Shown here: piece after piece, positions 21,496 through 28,360 of the stretch
How the letters are laid out: each line of letters begins with the position of its first letter
How positions within the stretch are numbered: position 1 is the first letter of the stretch
DNA from: JANMDU01 sp043755865
Lineage (GTDB): Bacteria; Pseudomonadota; Gammaproteobacteria; Burkholderiales; Burkholderiaceae_C
Reading direction: 5' to 3'
NCBI GenBank assembly: GCA_043755865.1
Contig: JAYUSD010000054.1
Span: 1 to 28,587 of the forward strand
DNA: 28,587 nt
The notes under the pieces: generated by a model
Told to the model about the DNA's origin: nothing
The model's input: only the letters and a program-made list of their open reading frames with translations
Database searches by the model: none
Program-made: the position numbers and the translations under genes

Positions 21496-22533
21496 TTAGC
21501 GCAGTTCGCCGTATTGCGTGCCGCTGAGTGCGGGCATCGGGTCATCGTCGGCCATCTCGGTGTCTTCGTAGCCAGTGAGCAAAAGCTTGCTGCGCGCTTT
21601 GTCCAGCGTGCTCGGCTCGGGCGGCTTGACTGGCTTGGCAGCAACGGTTGCCGTGCCGGTTGTACTCATTGCAATGCCCGTCACTATGGCGGGCGTTGCC
21701 TTGGCGGCAGCCTGCGACGGTGCATGACCCAACACCGAGGACAGAGGCGCGGCCATCGCGCCTTGCGCTGCGCCAGCGGCCAAAGCGCGGCGGAAAGCGA
21801 GCACTTCATCATCACTCAACTCTTCCGCGCTCGGTGCTACAGGCAAGGGCTGCGTGGCTGCGGCGCGTTGCGATGCTGTTGCGCCGATGATGGGGAATGA
21901 GCCTGTCAGGCCTGCAAGCGTTTGCATGGCTGCAGAAGCTGCCTTCGGCGCGGCAGCGGCATGCTGCGCGGCGGCTGCTGTGATCGGCGTGCTGCCATCG
22001 ATGCCAAACAAAGGCGCGGGCCGCGAGATAGGAGAGTGAATCGCACCCAAGAGAGGCGCGGGAGCGCTGGCTGGTGCTGTCGCTGAATTGAAGTAACGCC
22101 AATACACCGCTTGCACCACGATTTCAAAGCGGTGCCTGGCCGTTTGCGCAATCATGTTTTCGATTTCGGCGAGTTTCTCGACTTCGCCGCTGAATTCAGC
22201 GGACAGCTCGATCATCACCAAAAAACTGCGCCCACGCTGGTCGAGCGAGAGCACCTTGAATTTGAAAGCAGAAGACAATACGCCTACGCGCACCATCGAT
22301 TCGCGCACCACTTGAAACAGCAACTCGCGCTTGGCGTTGCGCTCCGTGCGGCGCTGTTCTAAGCGTTGGGAAGAAGCGGCTACAGCGGGCTGCGCTGCGC
22401 CATGGGCAGTGCGTGCGCCCGACATGGGTCGGGTGTAGTCCATTTGCTGGGATGAGAGGACATCCGAGTGCTGTGCTCGCGCATTCGCGGGAGCTTTGCT
22501 ATTTTTGCCAGAAAACCAGTTGAGCCATGCCAT
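21496..22533 (-). CDS. Conserved-type cytoplasmic protein of unknown function
   Basis: 345 residues starting MAWLNWFSGKN (ATG 22533; the longer frame to 22593 has no support). A compact alpha/beta region (residues ~65-150: RELLFQVVRESMVRVGVLSS, then FKFKVLSLDQRGRSFLVMIE and EIENMIAQTARHRFEIVVQA, ending VYWRYF) is followed by a long Ala/Pro-rich linker and a short acidic end with DDEVLAFRRALA. I do not recognise the family. No signal peptide. It is followed by the cyclic-nucleotide-binding gene with a 60-bp gap. Confidence 0.75.
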   Translation of the reverse strand: MAWLNWFSGKNSKAPANARAQHSDVLSSQQMDYTRPMSGARTAHGAAQPAVAASSQRLEQRRTERNAKRELLFQVVRESMVRVGVLSSAFKFKVLSLDQRGRSFLVMIELSAEFSGEVEKLAEIENMIAQTARHRFEIVVQAVYWRYFNSATAPASAPAPLLGAIHSPISRPAPLFGIDGSTPITAAAAQHAAAAPKAASAAMQTLAGLTGSFPIIGATASQRAAATQPLPVAPSAEELSDDEVLAFRRALAAGAAQGAMAAPLSSVLGHAPSQAAAKATPAIVTGIAMSTTGTATVAAKPVKPPEPSTLDKARSKLLLTGYEDTEMADDDPMPALSGTQYGELR

Positions 22534-22630
22534 GTGTGAATTTTTACCTTGAAAGCTTTGTATTACAAGGAAAGCTGTGGCGAAACAACCCAATTAAGGC
22601 TGTTTTTGCCAACTATGTCCGGTTTTAAAG

Positions 22631-22651
22631 GCATCGCTAGGTTAGCGATGC
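22631..22651 (-). terminator. Hairpin after the RRM gene
   Basis: GCATCGCTA, 3-base loop, TAGCGATGC: a perfect 9-bp stem 14 bases after the RRM stop. On the minus strand it is followed by CTTTAAAA, a weak U tract, so it is a probable terminator. Confidence 0.7.
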
Positions 22652-22664
22652 GTGTCTTATGTCA

Positions 22665-23225
22665 TCAGTTGTTGCCCCAACCACGGTCACTGCCGCCGCG
22701 ATCGTCGCCATAGCCGCCACCGCCACCACCACCGCGGCGATCGCCACCGCCGCCGCCGTAACCGCCACCACCGCCGCGACGGTCACCACCGCCGCCAGCA
22801 CCGCCGCCACCGTATGGGCTACGGAAAGAGCCGTCGTTACCGCCACCGCCGCGCTCACCGCCACCGCCGTAAGGGCCACGACTTCCGCCGCCGCCACCAT
22901 AACCACCACCACCGCCACCGCCACCACCATAACCGCCACCGCCACCGCCACCGCCGCCTTCACGGGGAGGGCGCGACTCGGCAGGACGTGCTTCATTGAC
23001 AACCACCGTGCGGCCACCGAGCTCTTGGCCATGCATGCCGGCAATAGCTGCTTGGGCTTGGGCATCGTCTGCCATTTCTACAAAGCCAAAGCCTTTGGAG
23101 CGGCCAGTATCGCGCTCCATCATCACGCGTGCGCTGGTCACAGATCCAAATGCACCGAAGGATGTTTGCAAATCATTGTCGCGCACAGTGTAGGGCAGGT
23201 TGCCCACATACAGTCGATTACCCAT
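22665..23225 (-). CDS. Glycine-rich RRM RNA-binding protein
   Basis: An RNA-recognition motif (residues ~1-80) with RNP2 LYVGNLPY and RNP1 KGFGFVEM is followed by a ~100-residue tail of Gly with Tyr, Arg and Ser (GGGGYGGG and RRGGGG units). This is the architecture of bacterial and cyanobacterial cold-induced RNA-binding proteins that act as RNA chaperones. The ATG at 23225 starts MGNRLYVGNL, as in the family. The GC-rich tail gives long open frames on the opposite strand, which are shadows. A sigma-70 promoter ~190 bp upstream implies a long leader. Confidence 0.95.
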   Translation of the reverse strand: MGNRLYVGNLPYTVRDNDLQTSFGAFGSVTSARVMMERDTGRSKGFGFVEMADDAQAQAAIAGMHGQELGGRTVVVNEARPAESRPPREGGGGGGGGGYGGGGGGGGGYGGGGGSRGPYGGGGERGGGGNDGSFRSPYGGGGAGGGGDRRGGGGGYGGGGGDRRGGGGGGGYGDDRGGSDRGWGNN

Positions 23226-23417
23226 CTTGTCTTCACCTATCAATGCCGGCGCCCTCATTAAAGTGAAAGGGGCGCTAGACTTCTAATTTACGAATAAAAA
23301 GCGACGGACGTGTGAACTGCATATAAAAACCGCTGTGCTTGTGTCCGAACACCTGACCTGAGCAAATATTTTTTCTTGTCGGTCACCCGCAGGCGAAAAA
23401 ACATATACACCTTTGGG

Positions 23418-23445
23418 ATTATGAGCGAGTTTCATCAAACGTCAA
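23418..23445 (-). promoter_or_regulatory. Sigma-70 promoter of the RRM gene
   Basis: On the minus strand TTGACG (23440-23445), 16 bases, CATAAT (23418-23423). Transcription would start near 23411 and give a ~185-base untranslated leader, as in cold-shock genes. Confidence 0.6.
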
Positions 23446-23502
23446 AATTTTGGCGGCAAAGCGCAGCGTGGGCTTGAAAAACGGTTTATCTGCGAGGAAT
23501 TT

Positions 23503-24351
23503 GTGACATCTGCACCACGATCAACGCTGCGCATCGTGAGCCTCGTGCCCAGCATTACCGAGCTTCTGGTGGATCTAGGCTTAGGCGCAAATGTGGTCGG
23601 ACGCACGGGGTTTTGCATTCATCCAGCGCAGATCGTCAAGCCCATCCCGAAGGTGGGTGGCACGAAGGATGTGAATCTGGCGAAGATCAAAAGCCTTTTT
23701 CCCACACACGTGATCGTGAATGTGGATGAAAACACGCTGCCAGCGGTAGAGGCGTTGCGAGCGTTTGTGCCGCGCGTGATCGTGACGCATCCGCTATTGC
23801 CGCAAGATAACATCGCACTGATTGATCAATTGCTTGCTGAATTTGCTACTGATTCAATAGCACTTGATGTAATAAATTCGCCGGCTACCAAGCTAAAAGA
23901 GCAAATAAATGCTGGGCTCGCGCGGCTCGAGGCCATGCCGCAGCGCCATCAGCGCGTGTTGTATTTGATTTGGCGCGATCCGTGGATGACGGTCTCGCGC
24001 GACACGTATATCAGCCGCATGCTCGATTTGATTGGCTGGCAGACTTGGCCAGATGTGTTGGGCGGCGATGGCATAGCCCAAGCGGGTGCGGCGCGCTATC
24101 CAGCGCTGCGCGGCGATGAGCCTTGGCTTAGGGATGCGGCGCGCGGTGTGCAACGCGTGTTGCTCTCCAGTGAGCCGTATCGCTTTAATGCGCGCCACGC
24201 GGCAGAGGTGAAAGCTTGGCTGCCGCAGGCCCAGGTGCAGCTTATCGATGGCGAGATGCTCAGCTGGTACGGCAGCCGCTCGGTGAAAGGGCTGGCTTAT
24301 TTAGCTGGTTTGGCTGAGTCAGCGAGCGCAGACGCGGGGCTTGAAGCTTAG
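23503..24351 (+). CDS. BtuF-like helical-backbone metal receptor protein
   Basis: 282 residues with the periplasmic-binding-protein type III fold: RIVSLVPSITELLVDLGLG at the start, GRTGFCIHP, KVGGTKDVNLAKIKSLFPTH and VLYLIWRDPWMTV. The family binds corrinoids or iron chelates. There is no signal peptide after the GTG start (GAGG lies 7 bases upstream), so it appears cytoplasmic, as do many 'helical backbone metal receptor' proteins outside transport operons; the substrate is unknown. No transporter genes are nearby. A dispersed element covers residues ~114-132 in the interdomain helix. Confidence 0.85.
   Translation: MTSAPRSTLRIVSLVPSITELLVDLGLGANVVGRTGFCIHPAQIVKPIPKVGGTKDVNLAKIKSLFPTHVIVNVDENTLPAVEALRAFVPRVIVTHPLLPQDNIALIDQLLAEFATDSIALDVINSPATKLKEQINAGLARLEAMPQRHQRVLYLIWRDPWMTVSRDTYISRMLDLIGWQTWPDVLGGDGIAQAGAARYPALRGDEPWLRDAARGVQRVLLSSEPYRFNARHAAEVKAWLPQAQVQLIDGEMLSWYGSRSVKGLAYLAGLAESASADAGLEA
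23843..23899 (+). repeat. Dispersed intragenic element, copy 8 (in BtuF-like gene, forward)
   Basis: ACTGATTCAATAGCACTT and CGCCGGCTACCAAGC flank a diverged middle. The gene frame gives SIALDVINSPATK, with the same spacing and phase as copies 1, 3, 7 and 9. Confidence 0.75.
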
Positions 24352-24399
24352 CTTAAGCAGGCGCTCACTTAAGCAGGCGCTCACTTAAGCAGGCGGCAG
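24352..24399. repeat. 16-bp tandem repeat directly after the BtuF-like stop codon
   Basis: Three units of CTTAAGCAGGCGCTCA (the third diverges at its end), starting one base after the TAG. Unit length is not a multiple of three. Weaker CCGCAGAGCATCA-like units continue to the anti-sigma gene. Confidence 0.9.
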
Positions 24400-24432
24400 T
24401 TTAGCCGCAGGGCATCATTCACCCGCAGAGCA

Positions 24433-24681
24433 TCACTTATCCGCAAGCTCTGGGCTAGCGCTTTCGGTGGCTTCATCGCTTGCATAGTTGCGCCATTGGT
24501 GCATGGCACTTTTCATCGTGAGGAATTGGTTTTCAAAGCCGGGGCAAGCTTTGCAAATCGCCATGTGCAGGCGCAGCTCAGCCGTCTCTTTGAGTGAGAG
24601 ACGACGGTCTTGCATTGCCACCACCATGTGGGCGACTTCTTTGCAACTGCGGCGAAGAGGGTAATCCATAAAAAACTTCAT
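24433..24681 (-). CDS. Zinc-finger (zf-HC2-like) anti-sigma factor
   Basis: An 82-residue soluble protein. LRLHMAICKACPGFENQF carries the H-x3-C-x2-C zinc motif of anti-sigma factors, preceded by a C-K-E helix (SCKEVAHMVVAMQDRRLSLK). The ATG at 24681 overlaps the sigma stop by 4 bp (ATGA). There is no membrane segment, so it is expected to hold the ECF sigma factor in the cytoplasm until a signal (metal or thiol stress is plausible with this motif) releases it. Confidence 0.85.
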   Translation of the reverse strand: MKFFMDYPLRRSCKEVAHMVVAMQDRRLSLKETAELRLHMAICKACPGFENQFLTMKSAMHQWRNYASDEATESASPELADK

Positions 24682-25259
24682 GCAGCACTGGGCTGACCGA
24701 ACCAATTGAGTTGCAGGCATTCGCGCAACTTTAGGCGGGCGCGATGCAATTGCACATACAGGTTAGTAGAAGTGATATTCAAAGTCTTACACACTTCATC
24801 GGCATCAAGCTCCAGCCATTCGCGCATGAGGAAAAGCCGGCCTTGCACCGGTGGCAGCTTGGCAATGCAGGCATCCATCACGGCCATGAATTGGCGCTGA
24901 GACAAATCTTGGTCTGGGTTGCCCCAGTGGGCGGGCTTGTCGTGAAAATGGCCATCTTGCTTGAAACCAATCGCATCCAGCATGTCGCCTTCGCTCATGT
25001 CGTCTTCTGCATTGCCGCGCATATCGGCCACATTGGGCTCGCGCAGATTGGCGCGCAGTGTATCGACCACCTTGTGCTTTAAAACGCCCACCAGCCAAGT
25101 GCGCAACTGCGCTTTGCCGCCAAAGGCTTGCGGCTTGGCAATGGCGGCCAGCATCGTGTCTGAGACGGCATCCTCGGCCCAAGCTTCGTTGCGCAATTGC
25201 AAGCGAGCAAATTTCAAGAGATAAACCCGCTGCTCTGCGACATCTTGTTCAAAACTCAT
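24678..25259 (-). CDS. ECF-type RNA polymerase sigma factor
   Basis: 193 residues with sigma region 2 (YLLKFARLQLRNEAWAEDAV, then SDTMLAAIAKP and TWLVGVLKHKVVDTLR) and region 4 (ACIAKLPPVQGRLFLMREWL, then LDADEVCKTLNITSTNLYVQ and LHRARLKLRECL). It resembles the sigma factors that control DUF2282/DUF692 loci (for example Caulobacter SigF). It is co-transcribed with the anti-sigma gene and divergent from the redoxin gene, and it probably controls the redoxin and buf genes. Confidence 0.92.
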   Translation of the reverse strand: MSFEQDVAEQRVYLLKFARLQLRNEAWAEDAVSDTMLAAIAKPQAFGGKAQLRTWLVGVLKHKVVDTLRANLREPNVADMRGNAEDDMSEGDMLDAIGFKQDGHFHDKPAHWGNPDQDLSQRQFMAVMDACIAKLPPVQGRLFLMREWLELDADEVCKTLNITSTNLYVQLHRARLKLRECLQLNWFGQPSAA

Positions 25260-25299
25260 GTGCTCTCCTGTGCTCCCGTGCGTTTATAACGCCTTTTTG

Positions 25300-25312
25300 T
25301 GTAAGTTTTACA
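25300..25312. promoter_or_regulatory. TGTAA/TTACA dyad between sigma and redoxin genes
   Basis: TGTAAGTTTTACA is a perfect 5-bp dyad in the divergent promoter region. The TGTAA half may also serve as an ECF -35 element. Position only. Confidence 0.4.
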
Positions 25313-25338
25313 AAAGCAATGGCGACGCATACATTGAG

Positions 25339-25362
25339 ACGTCCACTCACACGTCCATTCAC
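25339..25362. repeat. 12-bp direct repeat before the redoxin gene
   Basis: ACGTCCACTCAC and ACGTCCATTCAC, then a partial third unit (ACGTTGCA), lie just before the Shine-Dalgarno site. They could be a binding site or a small minisatellite. Confidence 0.6.
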
Positions 25363-25384
25363 ACGTTGCATTAGGAGCACACAA

Positions 25385-25951
25385 ATGCGCAAAAGTTTCT
25401 ATACGGCCGCACTTGCCTTGAGCTTGATGGGCTTGGCGGTAGGCTTGCAGGCACAAACAAGGGTCACAGTACCCAGCGCCACAGCAGCAGCGGAGGCCGC
25501 GCTGCCTAAGAATGCAAAAATAGCTGGCAAAACCATTGATGGCCCTTTGTTTGATCTGGCCAAGCAAAAAGGCAAAGTGGTGCTGGTGATGATTTGGGCC
25601 ACCGACTGCGCCGTGTGCCGCGACAAAATGCGCGAGCTGCGAGAAAACGCCAAGGGCTGGGAAGGCAAGCCATTTACCACTGTGCTGATCAGCGCAGACC
25701 GGCGCATGGCCGATGTTGACAGCTACAACGCGATCATCAACACATCGATTCCTATGAAAGAACGCCTCACGCAGCTCTGGGCACTCGACCCGTCTTACAA
25801 AGACAGCTTGGGTACCACTGAGCTGATCAAAAATCGCAACGCGACCAGCTTGCCGCTCACGCTGGTGATTGATAAAAACGGCGATGTAGTCAAGCGCTAC
25901 CAAGGCCGCATGCCTGCCGAGGTGTGGGACGATATTTCTGAACTGTTGTGA
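25385..25951 (+). CDS. Secreted thioredoxin-like redoxin (TlpA/ResA type)
   Basis: 188 residues with a signal peptide (LALSLMGLAVGLQAQ) and a thioredoxin-like domain: LFDLAKQKGKVVLVMIWATD, then CAVC as redox centre, FTTVLISADRR and the cis-Pro loop TSLPLTLVIDKNGDV. It acts in the periplasm as a thiol oxidoreductase. GGAG precedes the ATG. It lies between the ECF sigma gene and bufA, and so probably belongs to the same regulon, where it could keep precursor cysteines reduced or handle copper-thiol chemistry; this role is inference. Confidence 0.88.
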   Translation: MRKSFYTAALALSLMGLAVGLQAQTRVTVPSATAAAEAALPKNAKIAGKTIDGPLFDLAKQKGKVVLVMIWATDCAVCRDKMRELRENAKGWEGKPFTTVLISADRRMADVDSYNAIINTSIPMKERLTQLWALDPSYKDSLGTTELIKNRNATSLPLTLVIDKNGDVVKRYQGRMPAEVWDDISELL

Positions 25952-25973
25952 TTTTCTGCACACAAATTCAAGC

Positions 25974-26041
25974 CTTACGCGTAAGAACAGCCACTCGCCG
26001 AGTGACATACGTGCAGCTGATAAGCGATCAACTTTGTTGAT
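25974..26041 (+). promoter_or_regulatory. Three dyads in the bufA promoter region
   Basis: CTTACGCGTAAG (25974-25985), CACTCGCCGAGTG (25992-26004) and ATCAACTTTGTTGAT (26027-26041) are all perfect dyads in the 136-bp gap before bufA. An AAC within the third and a GTC at 26050-26052, 17 bases on, could be an ECF-type -35/-10 pair. The first might instead end the redoxin transcript. Confidence 0.5.
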
Positions 26042-26087
26042 GCATCAGTGTCGTTTCACTTTTGTTTATTTCACTTGGAGATATCTT

Positions 26088-26378
26088 ATGAACCAACGCG
26101 CATTCTTCGCAGCCGCTGCAGCCACTTTGCTCAGCACATCCTTCCTCGCCACCGCCGTAATGGCACAAACAGCGCCGGCACGCGAGAAATGCTATGGCAT
26201 TGCTAAAGCGGGCGCCAACGATTGCGCCAATTTAGCAGGCACGCATTCATGCGCAGGCCAAGCAAAACTAGACAATGAAAAAGGCGAATGGAAATACGTA
26301 CCAGCCGGCACATGCGTTGGCATGAAGGGCATGACAGCTGACCAAGCCAAAAAATCGGCGATGGAAAAGAAGAGCTGA
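26088..26378 (+). CDS. bufA: DUF2282 bufferin-type RiPP precursor
   Basis: A 96-residue precursor with a Sec signal peptide (residues ~1-26, cut near AVMA/Q) and four cysteines at 35, 46, 55 and 76 in the family contexts EKCYGIAKAG, NDCANLAG, HSCAGQA and AGTCVGMKG. In described bufferins the MNIO enzyme modifies core cysteines to copper-binding heterocycles, and the product protects against copper. GGAG lies 8 bases before the ATG. The next genes are bufB and bufC, completing the standard set. Confidence 0.92.
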   Translation: MNQRAFFAAAAATLLSTSFLATAVMAQTAPAREKCYGIAKAGANDCANLAGTHSCAGQAKLDNEKGEWKYVPAGTCVGMKGMTADQAKKSAMEKKS

Positions 26379-26435
26379 TTTATAGCACCTGATCTTTCTC
26401 ACATTTTCCGCAACTTGGCTCACGCGTGCGCGCTC

Positions 26436-27461
26436 ATGACACCGACGCAGATTGCGGGAAATTCGATGTTTGCTGCCACGCACGCTGAAAAATCGCCTGC
26501 AAAAGATGCATTCAAAACAGCCAAGGCAGGCATCGGCTGGCGGCATGCGCACTATGCTGCGGTGCTGGAGCAGCGTCCCGAGTTGGGCTTTCTGCAAGTG
26601 CATTCTGAGAATTTTTTCGGGGCTGGTTCACTTACTGGTTTCTCCACTGGTTTCTCCGCCGGTGGCGCAGCCTTAGCCACTTTGCATGCTTCCCGCGAGC
26701 ATTACCCCATCAGTGTGCATGGCGTGGGACTCTCGCTTGGCTCAGCCCTTGGAATTGACGCTTGGCATCTGGATCAATTGGCCAGCCTTGTGCAGCGCAT
26801 TGAGCCGGTGCGCGTGAGTGATCATGCAAGTTTCGCGCGCGGTGTTCGTTCACCGGGTCGCTCGAGTGGGCAAATATTGCATGCCGCTGATTTGCTGCCG
26901 ATTCCTTTTACGCATGCATCGCTCGATGTGCTTTGCGCCAACGTGAGCCACGTGCAAGAGCGCTTGCAGCGTGTGCTGCTGGTGGAAAATTTAAGCGCGT
27001 ATGTGCGGTATGCGCACGCTGATTTTTCTGAGGTTGAATTTTTAAGCCAGCTTGTGCAGCGCACCGGCTGCCAACTCTTGCTCGACGTGAACAATGTGTT
27101 TGTCAATGCACTCAATGATCTGAATACACCCTTTGGCCACAGCCGTGATCGCGTTCTTGCTTTGCGCGGGGCCACAGCATTTCTTAATGCACTGCCTGAG
27201 CGCGCCGTGGGCGAAATGCATTTGGCCGGTCATTGCGAGATGGAAGATATCGTGATTGATGATCACGGCAGTGCGGTATGTGAGGAGGTTTGGCAGCTGT
27301 ATGCGCATGCCGTGTGCCGATTTGGCGATGCGCCGGCGCTGATTGAGTGGGATACGAATGTGCCTTCTTTGGATGTGTTGCTCTCGCATGCGTCGAGAGC
27401 GGATGCCATTGCTGCGGCAGTGGCGGTGGCCAGCGCAACAGCCAGTAAGGCGCATGCATGA
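26436..27461 (+). CDS. bufB: DUF692 multinuclear iron oxidase (MNIO), BufB
   Basis: TIM-barrel di/tri-iron enzyme that modifies cysteines of the BufA precursor. The metal-site motifs are visible in order: LQVHSENFFGAG, VRVSDHASFA, LLVENLSAYV, LLLDVNNVFVNA, GEMHLAGHCE and LIEWDTNVP. The start is uncertain: ATG 26436 or 26466, or TTG 26415; all precede the conserved GIGWRHAHY. A 12-bp repeat has lengthened the loop right after HSENFFGAG (FSTGFS units), where family members normally read directly into a short PP-containing turn. It couples to bufC by a 4-bp overlap (ATGA). Confidence 0.93.
   Translation: MTPTQIAGNSMFAATHAEKSPAKDAFKTAKAGIGWRHAHYAAVLEQRPELGFLQVHSENFFGAGSLTGFSTGFSAGGAALATLHASREHYPISVHGVGLSLGSALGIDAWHLDQLASLVQRIEPVRVSDHASFARGVRSPGRSSGQILHAADLLPIPFTHASLDVLCANVSHVQERLQRVLLVENLSAYVRYAHADFSEVEFLSQLVQRTGCQLLLDVNNVFVNALNDLNTPFGHSRDRVLALRGATAFLNALPERAVGEMHLAGHCEMEDIVIDDHGSAVCEEVWQLYAHAVCRFGDAPALIEWDTNVPSLDVLLSHASRADAIAAAVAVASATASKAHA
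26634..26657 (+). repeat. 12-bp repeat in bufB next to an active-site motif
   Basis: ACTGGTTTCTCC occurs twice in tandem, plus a degenerate third unit, encoding TGFS TGFS AGG within ~10 residues of the metal-binding HSEN motif. Confidence 0.8.
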
Positions 27462-28360
27462 GCGCTGCTCAACGGCATGCATTGGCCATACAGCAAACCG
27501 CGTTGTTAGACCTACTGTATCTCAAAACTCCTGATTTAATAGCACTCCGCGCAGATTCTATGCCGGCTAGTGGCCATTTTTGCTTTAAAAATGCCGCATT
27601 GACTGTGCGCGGCTTGCGTGCGTATCGGGCGAACGCACAGGTGCTCAGCAGCAATGTGTTGCAGGCCTGCTATCCCGCCTTGCAGCAGCTTTTGGGCGAA
27701 GAGAATTTTCAAAATCTCGCGCAAGATTTTTGGCAGGAGCTGCCGCCTGTGCGCGGTGATTTGGCGCAATGGGGTGGCGAGCTGCCAGAGTATTTGAGCC
27801 AAGTGCCGCAGTTGCAGGCGCTGCTGCTCGAGCATGCCTTTTTGCCAGATGTGGCACTCGTGGAGTGGGCGCTGCACAGCGCTGCCACGGCCACCGATGC
27901 GCAGCTTGATGCATCCAGCTTTCAGTTGCTCGCATCGCATGATCCCGCCAAGCTGTGCTTGGTTTTAAGCCCCGGCTGCGCCGTGTTGCGCAGTGCGTAT
28001 CCGGTGGTGGCGCTGGTGCAATTAAACGAAACCCGCGCTGCTCTCGTGCACGATGCGAGAGCCGCAGGCGTGCAAGACACGCGAGTAAGCGAAGCGCACG
28101 AGGCTGCTCGCGAAGCTGCACGCGCGTCTATTGCCAGCGGCCGGCCGCAAAACGCACTTGTTTGGCGCCGAGGCTTCGTGCCGATGCTCGGCGTAGCTGC
28201 CGCTGCATCAGCGGCTTTGATCAAGGCCGCTCTGCAAGGCCAATCGCTGGTAGCGGCAGTCGATGCCGCATTGGCGCAAACCCCCGATTTCGATCTCGAA
28301 GCTTGGCTTAGCGCAAGCGTGCAATCAGGCTTGCTGATCGGTGTGCGTCAATGCGCTTGA
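27458..28360 (+). CDS. bufC: DUF2063 partner protein BufC
   Basis: A 300-residue protein. The N-terminal domain (RGLRAYRANAQVLSSNVLQA, then CYPALQQLLGEENFQNLAQD and a Leu-rich end QLQALLLEHAFLPDVALVEW) is that of DUF2063 proteins, which pair with MNIO enzymes as precursor-recognition partners. The C-terminal half (SFQLLASHDPAKLCLVLSPG, then LVWRRGFVP and a winged-helix-like end) fits the two-domain type. A dispersed element lies at residues ~25-44 before the conserved RGLRAYR. The last 36 bp overlap the convergent glycosylase gene. Confidence 0.88.
   Translation: MSAAQRHALAIQQTALLDLLYLKTPDLIALRADSMPASGHFCFKNAALTVRGLRAYRANAQVLSSNVLQACYPALQQLLGEENFQNLAQDFWQELPPVRGDLAQWGGELPEYLSQVPQLQALLLEHAFLPDVALVEWALHSAATATDAQLDASSFQLLASHDPAKLCLVLSPGCAVLRSAYPVVALVQLNETRAALVHDARAAGVQDTRVSEAHEAAREAARASIASGRPQNALVWRRGFVPMLGVAAAASAALIKAALQGQSLVAAVDAALAQTPDFDLEAWLSASVQSGLLIGVRQCA
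27531..27590 (+). repeat. Dispersed intragenic element, copy 9 (in bufC, forward)
   Basis: TTTAATAGCACTCCGCGCAG then ATTCTATGCCGGCTAGTGGC: this is the copy closest to the consensus. The gene frame gives LIALRADSMPASG. The flank CATTTTTGCTTTAAAAATGCC shows the A/T-rich right end of the element. Confidence 0.9.

Noticed and set aside
22652..23261. Long plus-strand ORFs rich in His/Arg or Ala/Thr
   Set aside because: They are antisense to the glycine-rich tail of the RRM gene and have only low-complexity composition.
24352..24399. Possible CRISPR or iteron array
   Set aside because: Head-to-tail 16-bp units without spacers; no replication gene is nearby.
26378..26400. Possible half copy of the dispersed element after bufA (TGATTTATAGCACC)
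   Set aside because: The right half is missing; a 12-base A/T-rich match is not enough. If real, it would be the only intergenic trace.
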